From Phascolarctos cinereus (taxonomy: Eukaryota > Chordata > Mammalia > Diprotodontia > Phascolarctidae), in assembly GCF_002099425.1 (NCBI RefSeq), contig NW_018344184.1, positions 3,607,001-3,671,000 of the forward strand: DNA of 64,000 nt. Reading direction: 5' to 3'. A program made the position numbers and the translations under genes. The notes beneath the pieces were generated by a model. That model saw nothing but the letters and a program-made list of their open reading frames with translations. It made no database searches and was not told where the DNA came from. Below are positions 23,286 through 35,509 of the stretch, in pieces (position 1 is the first letter of the stretch; each line of letters begins with the position of its first letter).

Positions 23286-23429
23286 TTTCAGACATGGGGA
23301 AGATAAGATAAGGATAAGAAAGAAGGAGCACCTGAAGGAAGGCACCTGAAGAATTTGGGGAACAACAGATGGATATAAAAAGAGTTAACACATCATTAAG
23401 CACCAATCTCAAATATCAGAAGCAGCTAC

Positions 23430-23695
23430 AGTCAATGGAGATCTGGACTTCAAGTCAAGAAGGAAAGTCTGAGTTCAAATCTAGCTTTAGACACTTACCA
23501 GCTGTGAGGATCTAAGCAATTCACTTGACTTTTCCCAGCCTCAGTTTTCCCATCTGTAGAGATAATAATAATACTTACCTCCCCCAAGTACTTAACTTGT
23601 AAGGATAAAATGAAGTAATATTTTTCCTAGTACTTTGCAAACTCTAAAGCATTATATAAATGCTAGCTATTGTTATTACTATTATCACTATTATT
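23430..23695 (+). mobile_element. MIR/Mar CORE-SINE with ATT-rich tail
   Basis: GACACTTACCAGCTGTGAGG, CAGTTTTCCCATCTGTAGAG, AATGCTAGCTATTGTTATTA. Confidence 0.78.
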
Positions 23696-23744
23696 AGCCG
23701 TAAATACAATAGCACTGGATGACACTTCCACTCAAAAAACCCCC

Positions 23745-24035
23745 AGAATTTATTAAGCCTGTATGATGGGTCCTGTGTGCTGAGCTCCAGAAGAGATGCA
23801 AAGATGAAACTTGGTCTCTCTGTTTAAGGAGTGTAGAGTCCCATTGGGAAAAGAGCTCATATATACAAATAACTACAACACAAAAGAGACTTTGATAGTA
23901 TGACATAATAAACATTTGCCAAAGTTTGAACTAAATGCCAACTACATACAAAGCATAATATCTAGCACTGGGGAGAAAAAAAGAAGATGAAAAAGTCTCT
24001 GCCCTCAAATGGTTTATGATCTAATGGTTGTCTAT
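23745..24035 (-). mobile_element. Two adjacent L2 3' ends, minus strand
   Basis: 23745-23900 (ATTTATTAAGCCTGTATGAT ...) and 23905-24035 (CTCTGCCCTCAAATGGTTTA) each show the reversed tail then the reversed aagctccttgagg-type segment. Confidence 0.6.
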
Positions 24036-25994
24036 AATAGCTTTCCATAAGATAATATAAAATAATATAATATAGAAGAGTCGAAATTTTGGTTGAAGAA
24101 TAACAGTCAAAAGCTGATCGTCCTCTGCTGCTCTGCCATGAATGAATAGTATGGTGCTCTCCCATTCTCTACAAGGGCTAATGAACTAGCAGGAGAGGAA
24201 GGATACTCCCAAGTCTGCTTGGGTTTGGTCTCACTCAAGAAACTACAGCAAAACAGCTGTAGCAGCAAGAGCAGAGAAAAAAAAAGTAAGGATAGAAAAA
24301 GGGAGGAAAATGAAGACGGTGACCAGATAAAGTAAAGAAAAAGGTACAAATGGTGGAGTCACAGGAAGATCAGGACAAGAGTCAAGACAAAATCAAAAAG
24401 AGGAAGATGAGATGCTACCCCATCTCTCTCTAATAATCAAATATTTAAATGATACCCCCAAAAAAGTACCTAAAGCTTTTGTTGAAAAACTGAAATTTCC
24501 CTTCACATAGAAGTGAGGAGGAAAGGAAAGTCATGGAAGACCAGCTTTGTCCCCCTCCACCATTTTGCCAAAGGCTAACTTCTCTTTGAGCACATTCTTA
24601 AATGTGAGTAGAAAGAAAACATTCTTCATTGAAGGGCTAGTACTATATCACCTATCCATCTCATGAGTCTGCTGCTCTGTAGAAAATTCTTGGCATGAAT
24701 TCATTGCCACCTATATTTCAGTTATCAAAAAAGAGTTTGCTAATTTCCTGCTGCCTATTTCACATTTTTTAGAGCTATCTGGTTTTCTTTGCCCAGTGTC
24801 TCCATGAGGTGAAAAGTTTATTATAGAAACTATTAAAGACATTTTCTATTTCCAGTGTGGTTTAAGCCATTTCCCTTGTGTCATTAAGAATTGCATAGAC
24901 AGAGTTTGGGTTGGCTCTTGTTGGGATTAAGAATGCAAGGCGTCTACATCTCTCATTCCCCTTCTTGGGGGTACAGTTGTTTAGTTAAAATAAAAATAAT
25001 GTTTTGTTTAGCATTTTAGGGGCATATTTACTTTACCAAAGGCTATTATCAATTTGCTGTGGCAGTTTTGTCAGTGATTTTTTTCTTCAACTTATTAATC
25101 TCTATTTCTAAAATTATATTTTCTGAGCATCCAGTATAATTTCCTGGAATTTTCTATGAAGATAAATTTACCTCCTCCCCACCCCACCCATGCCTTAGAA
25201 GTGCCTTGCAAAACACTTTCCCACTGACAGTCATTCTTATGTTAGGAATGTGTATATGGAAATAGGAAAGCTATAAAAATGTATTAACTCTCAGTATTCA
25301 ACTAAAGTACTCCCTTTCCATTATAAGTATCATATAAGTATTGCCAAAAATATCATCTACAAAGCCATTTTAAGTGGAGAGTAAATTAAGGGGAACACTA
25401 ATAGATTTTTCTTTAAAACCACCTCTTTTTATAAACAAACAAAAATTTTATAACACTATCAAAGAAAATAATTATTGTTACTCTCATTTAATGGGAGAAT
25501 CTGATGCAGAGACCAAGTAATTCTTTCTTCACAGTATGATCAAGTCAGATTCAGGGGAGGAAGAAAAATAATCTATTTACCTATCCATGTCTGGAATTAA
25601 TTTTTCTTTCTGAGCATACTATCTTAGCAAAAATGGCATAAAAGGAAAACCTGTCCCAAATGGCCAAATTTCTGATTATTTGTTCAATACTGTTTTCAAC
25701 AAATGAAACAGAATCATAGAATCAAAGTAATAGAGCCATAACTAGCATTGGGAGCCCTAAGCTTTGCCCCATGATGATAACATGGGACTTTCACTGTCCC
25801 TACACTTCATCCTGTATTCCTCCACAATCCTCACTACACAAAGTGATTGACATGATCATCTCTGAGCTCCTGACCTGAAAATCCTCCTACCTCTGTGCTT
25901 TTCTTTCAGAGGGTAGTTTCCCCTAAACACAACCCTGTCTCTCCCCAAATTAAATTTACATCAGAATTACTAATTGCTGCTCTGACCTCAGAAG
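24036..25994. other. Mostly unassigned intron sequence
   Basis: No gene found. A short Ther-2-like scrap (AGAATCATAGAATC) is at 25710-25725. The longest minus ORF (24107-24349) is low-complexity pyrimidine coding and is rejected. Confidence 0.4.
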
Positions 25995-26195
25995 TTCATA
26001 GAATTTATATATTTGAAGCCAGAGGAGACATCATAGTAAATTGAGCCTAATCCTCTACTTTTAAAAATCTGTAGACAAACTGAGGGGCATCGATTTGCCC
26101 ATGGTCATATAGCTCATAGTGACAGCTGGATTTGGAACAAAAGTTCTCTGATTTCACAGTTGGTGTTCTTTCCACCACTAAGAGTCCTTGTGCCA
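25995..26195 (-). mobile_element. Ther-2/MIR3-like SINE
   Basis: TTCATAGAATTTATATATTT, ACAAACTGAGGGGCATCGAT, TTGCCCATGGTCATATAGCT. Confidence 0.6.
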
Positions 26196-26199
26196 GAAG

Positions 26200-26910
26200 A
26201 GCAATGTCCTCTACAAAGACCTCAATAAGTGGTCATCAACTCTCCCCTCAAATACCTTGAACGAATGAGAATTCCTCATTTCCCAAGGCAGCCCATTCTA
26301 GTTTTGAATACCTTTAATTGTTAAGACTTTTCTTATATAAAATCTAAATATACCTCTTCTTCCCAATGACACTAAACAGAGGAAGTCTAAGTGCTCTTAG
26401 TGATAACAGCTAACATGTGTATATATTACACTTTAAGGTTTGTAAAGGACATTACATAAATTACCTCATTTGATCCTTGCAATAATTCTGTAAAAGTCCT
26501 AATACTATCCCCATTTTACCGATAAGGAAACTGAGGTTCATTGAGGTTAAATAATTTGCCCAGAGTCACACAGCCAGAAAGTATCTGACACAAGATTTGG
26601 TCAAGTCTTCCTACCTCTGTGTGGAGCATATGTCACCTAGATGCTTCTTGCATGTAATAACTTTTCAAATACTTGAAAGCAGTTTTCTTGTTCTCTCTCC
26701 CCTCAAGAGTTCTTTTCTCCAAACTAAACATCCTAGTTCCTTCAATCAGTGATCACAGGACCCTTCAATACTCTGGTTCCCTTTGTCTTAACATTCTCTA
26801 ACTCAGATCCTTCTTAGATCACACCCAGAATGGAACATACTACTCCAGATGCCATCAGGCCGGGGCAGAATGATATTGACAACAGCAACAACAACTCCTC
26901 CACCTCTTCC
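26200..26910 (-). mobile_element. CR1/L3 3' end hosting a MIR
   Basis: 26200-26390 has GGCAGCCCATTCTAGTTTTG, the reversed CR1/L3 3' end; 26650-26910 resumes with CAAATACTTGAAAGCAGTTT and AAACTAAACATCCTAGTTCC. A MIR fills 26395-26650. Confidence 0.72.
26395..26650 (-). mobile_element. MIR SINE nested in CR1/L3
   Basis: TAACAGCTAACATGTGTATA, CCTCATTTGATCCTTGCAAT, AAACTGAGGTTCATTGAGG, GCCCAGAGTCACACAGCCAG. Confidence 0.78.
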
Positions 26911-26999
26911 TACTACCACTATTACTTCGGCCACCACCACCACTGACTTTCTACTCTGAATGCATCTTGTATACACCAAGTTATGTCCATGTCTCACCT

Positions 27000-27145
27000 A
27001 TGAGAACATAAGTTCCTTGGGAGTAGAAACTGCTTTTTGGGTTGTTGTTGTTTTTCTTTATATCCCTACCACTCAGCACAATGAATGGCTGGCACATAGA
27101 ATGTGCTTAATAAAAGCTTCCTTGTTTGATTGATTGATAGAAAGG
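27000..27145 (+). mobile_element. L2 tail
   Basis: ACATAAGTTCCTTGGGAGTA, CTGGCACATAGAATGTGCTT, AATAAAAGCTTCCTTGTTTG. Confidence 0.7.
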
Positions 27146-27675
27146 CACATCACATTCACTCTCATTTGATCTTCACAATAAGACTTAGAAATATACACTA
27201 AAGATATTTTTATCCCCATTTTGCCATGAACAAACTACCAGAAGAAAGTATTAGAGCCTCTCTGGACTCCAAGTCCAAAGTACTTTCCATTACAACTTGT
27301 TATCTATATGGCAATAGTTTCTAAAGAAAAATGCATAATGATCACACCTATATTTTTAGGCAACCTTCTCACTCTCTCCTGGGGACTCCTATATCACTTA
27401 CTGTGTCCTTCAACTGCCAGGTATTTATTGTTTTGTATTATTAATTATCATTTGCAACCAAATTGTAACTTCCTTGAGGACAGGGAAAATACTTCTTGCT
27501 TACTGCCTGAAACATTTAAACCAATCCAAGCTGAAAATTTAAAATATGAATCACTCATCAAGCACATAGATTAAATTCAAGAGAATTATTATTTATATTG
27601 CTTGCTTTCTCAATAGTGGAAGAGGGGCTGGAAGTAAGGAGAGAATTTGGAACTGAAAATAATTTTTAAAAAAAG
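27146..27675 (+). mobile_element. Mixed fragments: MIR scrap, L2 tail, L1 3' end
   Basis: 27146-27300 is a weak reversed MIR. 27345-27530 is an L2 tail (TGTAACTTCCTTGAGGACAG). 27580-27675 is the last 95 bases of an L1 3' UTR (ATTGCTTGCTTTCTCAATAG ... GAATTTGGAACTGAAAATAA) with A-tail. Confidence 0.5.
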
Positions 27676-27728
27676 AGAATCATGATTAGGTTATTCCAAA
27701 ACTGTCTCTTGTTTTAAAAGCACTTTGA

Positions 27729-28403
27729 GAGATCATAAAAAAGGGAAAAGGACCCACATATACAAAAATATTTATAGCAGCTCTTTTTGCGGTGGCCAAG
27801 AATTGGAAATTGAGGGAATGCCCATCAAGTGGGAAATGACTGAACAAGTTGTGGTACATGAATGTAACAGAATACTATGGTGCTATAAGAAATGATGAGC
27901 AGACGGATTTCAGAAAAACCTGGAATGACTTACATGAACTGATGCTGAGTGAAGTGAGCAGAACTAAGAGAATATTGTATACAGTAATAGCAATGCTATG
28001 GGATGATCAACTCTGATAGACTTAGCTCTTCTCAGCAATACAATTCCAAAAAACTCAAGATGGAATGTGCTATCCACCATCCAGAGAAAGAACTATAGAG
28101 TCTGAATACAGATCAAAGTACACTATTTTCTCTTTTTTCTTTCTCACAGTTTTTCGCTTTTCTTCTGATTCTTCTTTCACAACATAACTAATGTGGAAAT
28201 ATGTTTAATATGACTGTACACACATAGCCTATATTAGATATAGGCTGTCTTGGGAAAGGGGCAAAGGAAGGAGGGAGAAAAAAATTTGGAACTTAAAATC
28301 TTATAAAAGTGAATGCTGAAAACTATTTTTATATGTAATTGGAAAAAATAAAATACTATTAAGGGAAAAAAATAATGATACTCAAATGGTTTTCAAAATA
28401 AAT
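27729..28403 (+). mobile_element. 5'-truncated L1 with perfect target-site duplications
   Basis: Begins inside ORF2 (GAGATCATAAAAAAGGGAAA), runs through the C-terminus and 3' UTR to AATAAAATACTATTAAG and an A-run at about 28372, then about 31 extra bases. AAAAGCACTTTGA is found at 27716-27728 and 28404-28416. The site TTTT/AAAAG fits L1 endonuclease. Confidence 0.9.
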
Positions 28404-28416
28404 AAAAGCACTTTGA

Positions 28417-29229
28417 ACTACTACAGTGCAGATAACTGAATATACAGAGATAATTTTAACAAAGCCCAGCTGATGGACTTCAGTTTAACTTTGGTTTGGA
28501 GTTGGGGGAGACAGGAAAATGGAACTAAAATAGCTAAAGAATATCCATGAGTGTAGCCCTGACTACAAAAGAATCCTAACTCCTGTCTTTAATCATCTCT
28601 AACCTACTCTTATTGGCATACTCAAATGTACCTGAGATCCCACTTACTTCAGATAGAAAGTCTACACTACCTGTCCCTTTCTCAGCATAAAATTACATTA
28701 TCACTAAAATTTAGGAAACATTAGAACTAGTGTAGATATAGTCTGAGTAGAACCAGTTACCTGAATTGCAATTAAGACATATGGTTTTTTGTTCCCCTGA
28801 ACCAAGCCAAAGCAGAGACCCAGTTTGGCAATGAAGCTGGGTATCACATATGTTGTTCTCTTCTTGGTTGAGTCTGTCCATTAAATTAGTTTAACTCTCA
28901 ACAAAGCCTATAGTTACACCCACTGAAGGTAAGGCTTTCTTTCTATTCCAGACCTGACAATATATATCACCAGCCATCAAGTCATTAGAGGAGTCAGCTC
29001 ACCTAAAGATGGCTTACTTAGAACATGGCATACTCAATGTCCAGCGAATTCTGATGTGAGTGGACACCTTGGCCATGCAGAGCTTCAAGTCAAAAACGCT
29101 TCTGGGATCCACTGGAGAAAATAGGTCTTTCAGATGTCTATGACACTATCCAACAAAAGAAACAGGATGTGATTTTTGAGGGATGTGAAAGACTCCATGA
29201 GGATACATAGGTAGAGAAGCAGACAGATA
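28417..29229. other. Unassigned intron sequence
   Basis: An open stretch at about 28750-28880 on the minus strand was considered as an exon and rejected on phase. Confidence 0.4.
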
Positions 29230-29400
29230 AAGCATTTATCAAGCACTAACCAAGTGCTAGTCACTAGGATAAGTGCAGGGAATACAAATACAGTCCCTAC
29301 CCTCAAGGAGCTGACATTCTAATGGGGGAGACAATATGTAAAAGTCAGCTGAAAATCCTGGGTAAAGTGGAACAGTACAAAAAATGAAGGGCGAAGCTAG
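29230..29400 (-). mobile_element. L2 3' end
   Basis: GGAATACAAATACAGTCCCT, ACCCTCAAGGAGCTGACATT, CTAATGGGGGAGACAATATG. Confidence 0.75.
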
Positions 29401-29607
29401 GTTGGAAGTAATCACGGCTGGCATGTGGAGGTTCTCAAGTGGAGGTTCTGGGGAGGAACTCACAGATCAGAAGAAAAGATCACACTGCCAGAGTGAGCAG
29501 GCTATTGGATGGAGAAGTAATTCAGGGAGTCATGAGCTAAGCCCCATTTGAAATTAGGAACAAATAAAAAAGATTGTATTTGGCTGGACAAAATGCTAAC
29601 CTTATAC

Positions 29608-29805
29608 CCTCTGAGTTTTCAGAACAATGAATCCACATTTATCATCACTTCTGTTCAGAATATGAATTGTGACACTCTCTGGAACCTTTCGAATGTATAG
29701 TGTAGACTGAATTGACTGCTGAATAATCAGCACTGTAAAAGTCACATCCATCTTCCTAATCAAGTTACTTAGATGGTAAGCTTTGTCAATGTGTGTCAAG
29801 GATAC
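29608..29805 (-). other. Candidate extra exon between the last two LRRC69-like exons
   Basis: Minus-strand segment of 198 bases, exactly 66 codons, open throughout in one frame, with acceptor ttatttccattctag and donor AGG|gtataa. Both ends are phase 0, so it would insert in frame between the exons at 34649-34828 and 19189-19299, or end translation at a TAA straddling the donor if spliced no further. It contains KVPESVTIHILNRSDDKCGF. I do not recognise the peptide, and the flanking exons already join sensibly without it. It could be a cassette exon, an alternative last exon or chance. Confidence 0.3.
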
Positions 29806-30547
29806 CTAGAATGGAAATAACTTGTTGTAAAGTAGGATCTTATATTAGAAGTAATGAGTAAAATTATGAAAATATAATCTTCATATGCTTCATTACTGGC
29901 AGCTTGTCATAAAAAATGGAACGGGAGTTACAACAGTACAAGTATATTCATAAGGCAGATTGTGTTTTCATGCATTTGTAATGAGGCTCATTCAATTGAA
30001 TCTCTTTTGAGGGTAGTTTTAATTACATTACGTCGTTCAATGCAGGGTTGAGAGTTCATTTTGCAAACTGTTCATTCCCTAAACTCCACTACTTTAAGAG
30101 GATCTGGGGAAATGTTAAACTCAACTAATGTAACTATAAGAAATGAAAACTATCAAATGCATATCTTGGGTATGGGGCGACTCAAGTGTTTTGTAAGAGG
30201 TTTATGAGAATTTTTATGTTACCTTCAGGTCACCAGTTCAAATGTGGCCCAGGTTGGTAGTGACTAAAGTGAGACCTATCTGTTCCCACTTCAGATCTTA
30301 GTCACTGCTGTAAAAAACAACTGTTTTAAAATTATTAATGATACTAAAATAGGTACAAGTTGAATAAACCCATTGCTTTAGAAATATGAACTATTCCTAT
30401 TATTGCTATAAGGAACAAAACAAGAATAATTCAATAAATTTTAGTTAATGGGAACTATTAAAGGAGTAGCAAAAATTTTCAAAGACCATTTTCAACATAC
30501 CACCACAACATTTCATAAGCTCAGTACAAAACAACATGACAATAACA
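29806..30547. other. Unassigned intron sequence
   Basis: Nothing recognised. Confidence 0.4.
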
Positions 30548-30830
30548 ATGTTAGAGGCAGCAAGGATAGAGTGTGGATAGAGTGTCAGATCTGGAATCAG
30601 AAAGACCTAGGTTCATAATCCTGTGTGACCCTGGACAGGTCATGTAACATCTGTCTGCCTCAGTTTTGTCATCTGTAAAACAGGAATAATAATAGCAGCT
30701 AACTCCCAGGGTGATTGTGAGGTTAAAATAAGAAAATATTTGTATAGCACTTTGCAAACCTTTAAGGGCTATTTAAACATGAGCTATTTTTACATTATTA
30801 TCATTATCATGGCCATTATTAACCACTCAA
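30548..30830 (+). mobile_element. MIR/Mar CORE-SINE
   Basis: AGAGGCAGCAAGGATAGAGT head, TGCCTCAGTTTTGTCATCTG core, CCCAGGGTGATTGTGAGGTT and an ATT-rich tail. Confidence 0.75.
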
Positions 30831-30999
30831 ATCAAAGCAGACACCATTTGATATTTTGCTGTTATTAAATATGCTAAGCCAGGAAGAAAGATCCATCTAT
30901 GGTACAACAGCTCCTTTGTACAACAGTACTAAAGGTTGCAAAACGCATCAAAGACAGAATGCTCCATAAAATTTAACATACCAAGGGGGGCAAAATGAT

Positions 31000-31290
31000 G
31001 AGGACAGTAAGATCATAGATGAAGAGCTAAGAGGGATCTCAGAGATCATCAGATCCAAATCCTGTACCCTCCCCCATGCACAGCATCACCTGTACGTATA
31101 TATATTTAGAATCAAAAAAAGGACCCTAGGGGCCATCTGGTCTACCTCTACTTTACAGAGAAGGAAACTAGAGAGATCACCTGTATCTAAAGTCCTCTGC
31201 AGTGGCAGAGGAAGGCTTTCAGACCAGGGTCTAAAATGAAGGAGTTGGATTAAATGGCCTCTGTTGTCTGTTTTGGCTCTAAAAGTAGAA
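31000..31290 (-). mobile_element. Ther-2-like SINE fragments
   Basis: 31005-31070 (ATCATAGATGAAGAGCTAAG) and 31105-31200 (GGCCATCTGGTCTACCTCTA) are reversed. 31240-31290 (GTTGGATTAAATGGCCTCTG) looks like a plus-strand tail. Poorly preserved. Confidence 0.45.
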
Positions 31291-31689
31291 TACCAAAATC
31301 CTATGACCCTTTGACCCCAAATCCAACAACACTTCTTCCATGACACCTTACAGCTTCTCTAGCAGTAGGAAACTGGTTTTCTTCTTGTGGTTGAATAGAC
31401 AAAGGAAGGTGAGCAATTTGTTAAACTTAGTCCCTAGAACAAACAAAGGCAAGTCCCAGGCATTTGCGAAGCTGAGGCAGATTTGGAAAATTGGAGGCAT
31501 ACACTTGAAAAATACATATTCCTTGTTATCAATTGCCCACAAGAGGCATTATTGTTTCCATTGTAAACATACAATCTGACTTCATTAAAAAATAAATTAT
31601 ACATCTCATGGAGAAGAGTAATGTCCACCATTAAAATATGCATTTATATAAAATAATATTAAAAAATGTACCTCTTTGGTGCCTCATCA

Positions 31690-31965
31690 TTACCGTTATT
31701 ATTATTGTTCTTGTTGTGGATAACATTTTCATTGCTTTCACTGAAAGCACTTTACATATGTTATGATTCTCACAACAACTCTGTAAGGTAGGTGTTTTTA
31801 TTACCCTCATTTTACAGATGAAGAAATTGAGGCAGACAGAAGTTAAATGACTTGGCCAGAGTTACACAGCTTGTAAGCATCTGAGGCCAGATTTGAACTC
31901 TTCTTCCTAACTCCAAGTCCCATGCTCCATTCACATTGCTCCACTTAGCTGTCTTATACCTTGGT
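31690..31965 (-). mobile_element. MIR SINE
   Basis: CTCACAACAACTCTGTAAGG, CATTTTACAGATGAAGAAAT, CAGATTTGAACTCTTCTTCC. Confidence 0.8.
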
Positions 31966-32824
31966 GCTATATCATAATTGCTGATTTTCACAGATTCACT
32001 TATGTAAAACGTCTTTTTACCTCTTTATAGCTAAGTTGACAAGATCTTGATTATTTCCTATGTGTTGCTATATCTTTCCTTTTAAAATATCATTTTCTCT
32101 TTAAAGAAAAGATAAAAAGGCAGTTCATCTGCAATATTAGATCATGATTGGTTTCTTGAATTTAATAATGGACTACTACTGATCCTTGTTATAAATTTTC
32201 CCCTTAAATACTGAAGTCTCTTCTTAATCATCTTCATGGCTAAGCTTACTTGAATGTTCCTGGCTTGGTTGCTGTTTGTGTTTTCCCATATAGCTATAAA
32301 TCACTTTTAAGAAATTAATGTCTGAATCTCTTTTAATTTTCAACACGCAATTTCTCCTTTATTTGTTCTCCTCCCTTTAGTCCTTTTTTTTCTTTCTTTC
32401 TTGAGAATATGAATAATATTCCAGAACTAAGCAAATCCCAGGAACACTCACTGGGATCCACTTTTCACCACTGGAGAGATTCTGTTTCCTAACGACCATG
32501 TTATTTTTTTCCCTCGTATTTACAAACGTTCATGAGTATAGATAGTCATTTTCTCATCATTACTCACCTTTACACCTCAACACTTTTTCTCATTACTGAG
32601 ACTGAAAACATATGCCAGATTTGTAAAGTTCCATAAAAATTTACCTCTCTAAATCCCCTGAATTTATACCTTACTAATTATATTCAACTCTGTTTGCCTT
32701 ACAGAAGCTCATCAAAGGAGACCTGTCACATAGCAAGAATGAGAGATATTAATAGATGACTAATCTGACTAATCTACTTGTACTCCAAAAATGCCAAAAG
32801 AATAAAATAAAGGCTTTCATAAAG
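31966..32824. other. Unassigned intron sequence
   Basis: AT-rich, nothing recognised. Confidence 0.4.
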
Positions 32825-33015
32825 GTGAGTTGGGTTCCTCACAACAACCCTGTGAACTAAGTGCTATTATTATCCTAATTTTACAGGGGAGGAAACTGAG
32901 GCAGACAAATCAAGTGACTTGCCCAGAGTTACACAGCAAGTAAACTGTCTGAGGCTAGGGTTGAACTTGCATCTTCCTGACTTCAGGCTCAATACTAACT
33001 GCTCTTAGAACCAGT
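32825..33015 (-). mobile_element. MIR SINE
   Basis: CTCACAACAACCCTGTGAAC, GAGGAAACTGAGGCAGACAA, GACTTGCCCAGAGTTACACA. Confidence 0.8.
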
Positions 33016-34648
33016 TACAGAAGGTTCCACATGTATACTTCAGTCATACTTTATCCTGATTCTCCCAGAAGTAGCCTTCTAATATTCTCCACATGAAGAG
33101 GTTATCTGCGGCACTCTGGTCACGTGACCGAACCTGATTACATTATAATGCCTAAAATGTCACAAGATAGACTATGACTCTTTACAAAAATAAAGTTTCA
33201 GTTTAGGATAATGGGCTTTTAAGACATGCACTACCTGCAGAGATCTGTCTCCAGAAGCCCCTTTCCTCAAAAGCCCCTTGCAAAAGTCTATAGGGAGACT
33301 TTTTCATGGTATATATACACAGCTCATATTCTAAGATGAAATTGGACCACAAAATGATTTGTTGTACAGAAATTTACAGACATCTTCTACAGAAAAGCAT
33401 CTATCCAGAAAGGAAAAAAAATTATCATTTTGTGTAGCCTTAGAGGACTAGAATTTGCTGCTGCACAGGATCCTTCTTTGGGCCTAAAATGATTTAAATG
33501 GGACCATATTAACAAAAAAATTCAGATAACCCCTTGTGCACCCACACTGGAAATGAGTTTTCTCCTAACCTCTCTTTGACAGAGTGGGGTTAAGAAGTGG
33601 TTTAGCCTTAGAACACAACAGGATTTGCGATACCAAAGAATTGTACAACAAGAAAAAAGAGGTATTATCTGTGCTTGTTAACTGTCTTTCCTTTCCCTCC
33701 TTATTTGAACCTCTGTGTGAGGGATAAGAGTTAGAGTGACTAGGGACCACAGAGAGAGGCGCAGACAGCATGACCAGTGTTGTCCATTAGCAGTTGAGGC
33801 CAAAGAGTCACCAAGGCTCTTGTTTGCTTATTGTTGATTGAACTCTCATTTTCCCTTTAATATATCAGCTTTAGATGAGATGTGAATGCCCCTCCCTCAC
33901 ACATTTTCTTGAGCTTTAACAGTGCTATCCACACATATCAAGAGATTTAAGTGGGAACAAGGAGAAAGATGAGGAGAAAAATGATGGCAACTGTCTCTGT
34001 ACAAGAGTTCTAGTATCTAGTTTCCTTTAAATTTTATTCTATTTACAATAGACTATTTGAGCAAAACATACTATCAGAGCCTATGAATGACATGGGAAGT
34101 GGCCTGAGAGAGTGGAATCCCCTAAGGGGTTGGTGCTCAAAGTCTTACATAGATAGTAGATTCATATTTTAATATCTTGACAAAATCTCATTTCATATCT
34201 GAGACCAGGAACCCATCTGACAAGGGTTTAGTTAAAACACGAGCCACTTCAGAGCCAACTACATGAAAGTAACAGCCATTTATAGGGCCACTCAGCATGC
34301 TCAGGCTTCCAGACCTACTATCAAGTGACTTTTGCTGGAGTGCCTATATAGGGAAAACAGAGGATAGGTATTTTGTCAGCTTTGAGTTAAGTAATTAACT
34401 AACTAGTTAACTAATTAAAACACGGTACTCTAGCTGGTTTAAATTCCCTTGACTATATAACTTTATAACCCTTAACTATAATTAACTCAATGATTGCTGT
34501 ATCTCTGTATGGAAAATGGAGTAACACTAAGGTAAAAAGTCATGTATGAAAATCAATTCCTCAATAAAAGTTACCTAGTCTCAAAAGTGTGAGGTAAGGA
34601 AAAGAATAATAGTATACCATTCAAATTCATGCAGGAAGCTTAATTTAC
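33016..34648. other. Intron sequence beside the penultimate exon
   Basis: No repeat or gene recognised over 1.6 kb, a rare single-copy-looking stretch in this window. Confidence 0.45.
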
Positions 34649-34828
34649 CTTCATTGGAGAAATAAAAATTACACAATCTATCCCTGAGGACAGAATGCAT
34701 TTTCCACATGACACACATTCCCTGTCGTTAGCAAGTATTTCCAAGATTTCTGGGTAACGTGTTACATATCGCTGATACAATGGGTCCTCCTCGCTTATCT
34801 GATTCATGATATATCTTGCTGCAATTTC
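34649..34828 (-). CDS. LRRC69: LRRC69-like penultimate coding exon (C-terminal Cys domain)
   Basis: A 180-base exon of exactly 60 codons on the minus strand, with acceptor tttaatcttgtag and donor AAG|gtaaat, phase 0 at both ends. The product starts EIAARYIMNQISEEDPLYQR, has RYPEILEIL in the middle, and carries a CVSCGKC cysteine pair near residue 40, a likely zinc-binding start of the C-terminal domain that follows the repeats in this LRR subgroup. The surrounding 1.6 kb is free of recognisable repeats. Upstream neighbour exon is at 54782-54883 and the terminal exon at 19189-19299. The reading frame shows no stop, and the residue pattern is that of a conserved protein rather than a chance ORF. 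Confidence 0.78.
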
Positions 34829-35509
34829 CTACAAGATTAAAAAAAGAATCAAGTTCTATAGATTATTTTCACAGTAACCACATTTTAAACTAAATTGCAT
34901 CATACTGCAGAAGGCAGTTTGGTTTAATCAGAAGCTTACAGTGAATTAAAATCATGAAATCGTAGTAAAGAAACTGAAGGCCTTAGAGGAAGATGGGGTA
35001 TTTTCATCACTTGCTGATAAAAGGCAACGGTTTCAGAAGAGGAAGGCAATTTTGGGAAGTAAATAATTGGGTGAGAAGATAGTGTCTAAGAGTGAGATTT
35101 GGATTTCTAGATGGACTATTGCTTAAAGGAGGGAAAAAACTGCTATAGCCATACTATAAGGGTAGCTATAAGATAAAAAGGAAGAATGGCAACAGATACA
35201 TACAGGATTTTAATAGGAGCTAGGATCCAAGAAAGGAGCTAAAACTTAAAACCAATGGCCTTGGATATCTGTAAATGAATGAACAAAGGATGGCCAACAA
35301 CTAGCACTTCTATCTCAAAGAGTCAAATTTGATCTCAGTAAATGAATGTTGGGATGTTGTAGAGGGTACTCATGCTTCAGGTTGGGATTGAACATGACAT
35401 ATGAGTTAACTTCCAAATCAAAAACTCTGGGCTTCCATTCCTTATCGTCTAAACAATGGATTTAGCAACTAATCAAGTACTACCTTGAACTGTCACTGAA
35501 ATATATTGT
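34829..35509. other. Intron sequence, nothing recognised
   Basis: First 680 bases upstream of the penultimate exon on the minus strand, without recognised repeat. Confidence 0.45.

Noticed and set aside
28744-28885. Minus-strand open segment with a good donor (CAG|gtaact) encoding KLGLCFGLVQGNKKPYVLIA
   Set aside because: The acceptor is poor, and its open frame does not fit the phase of the LRRC69-like exons on either side.
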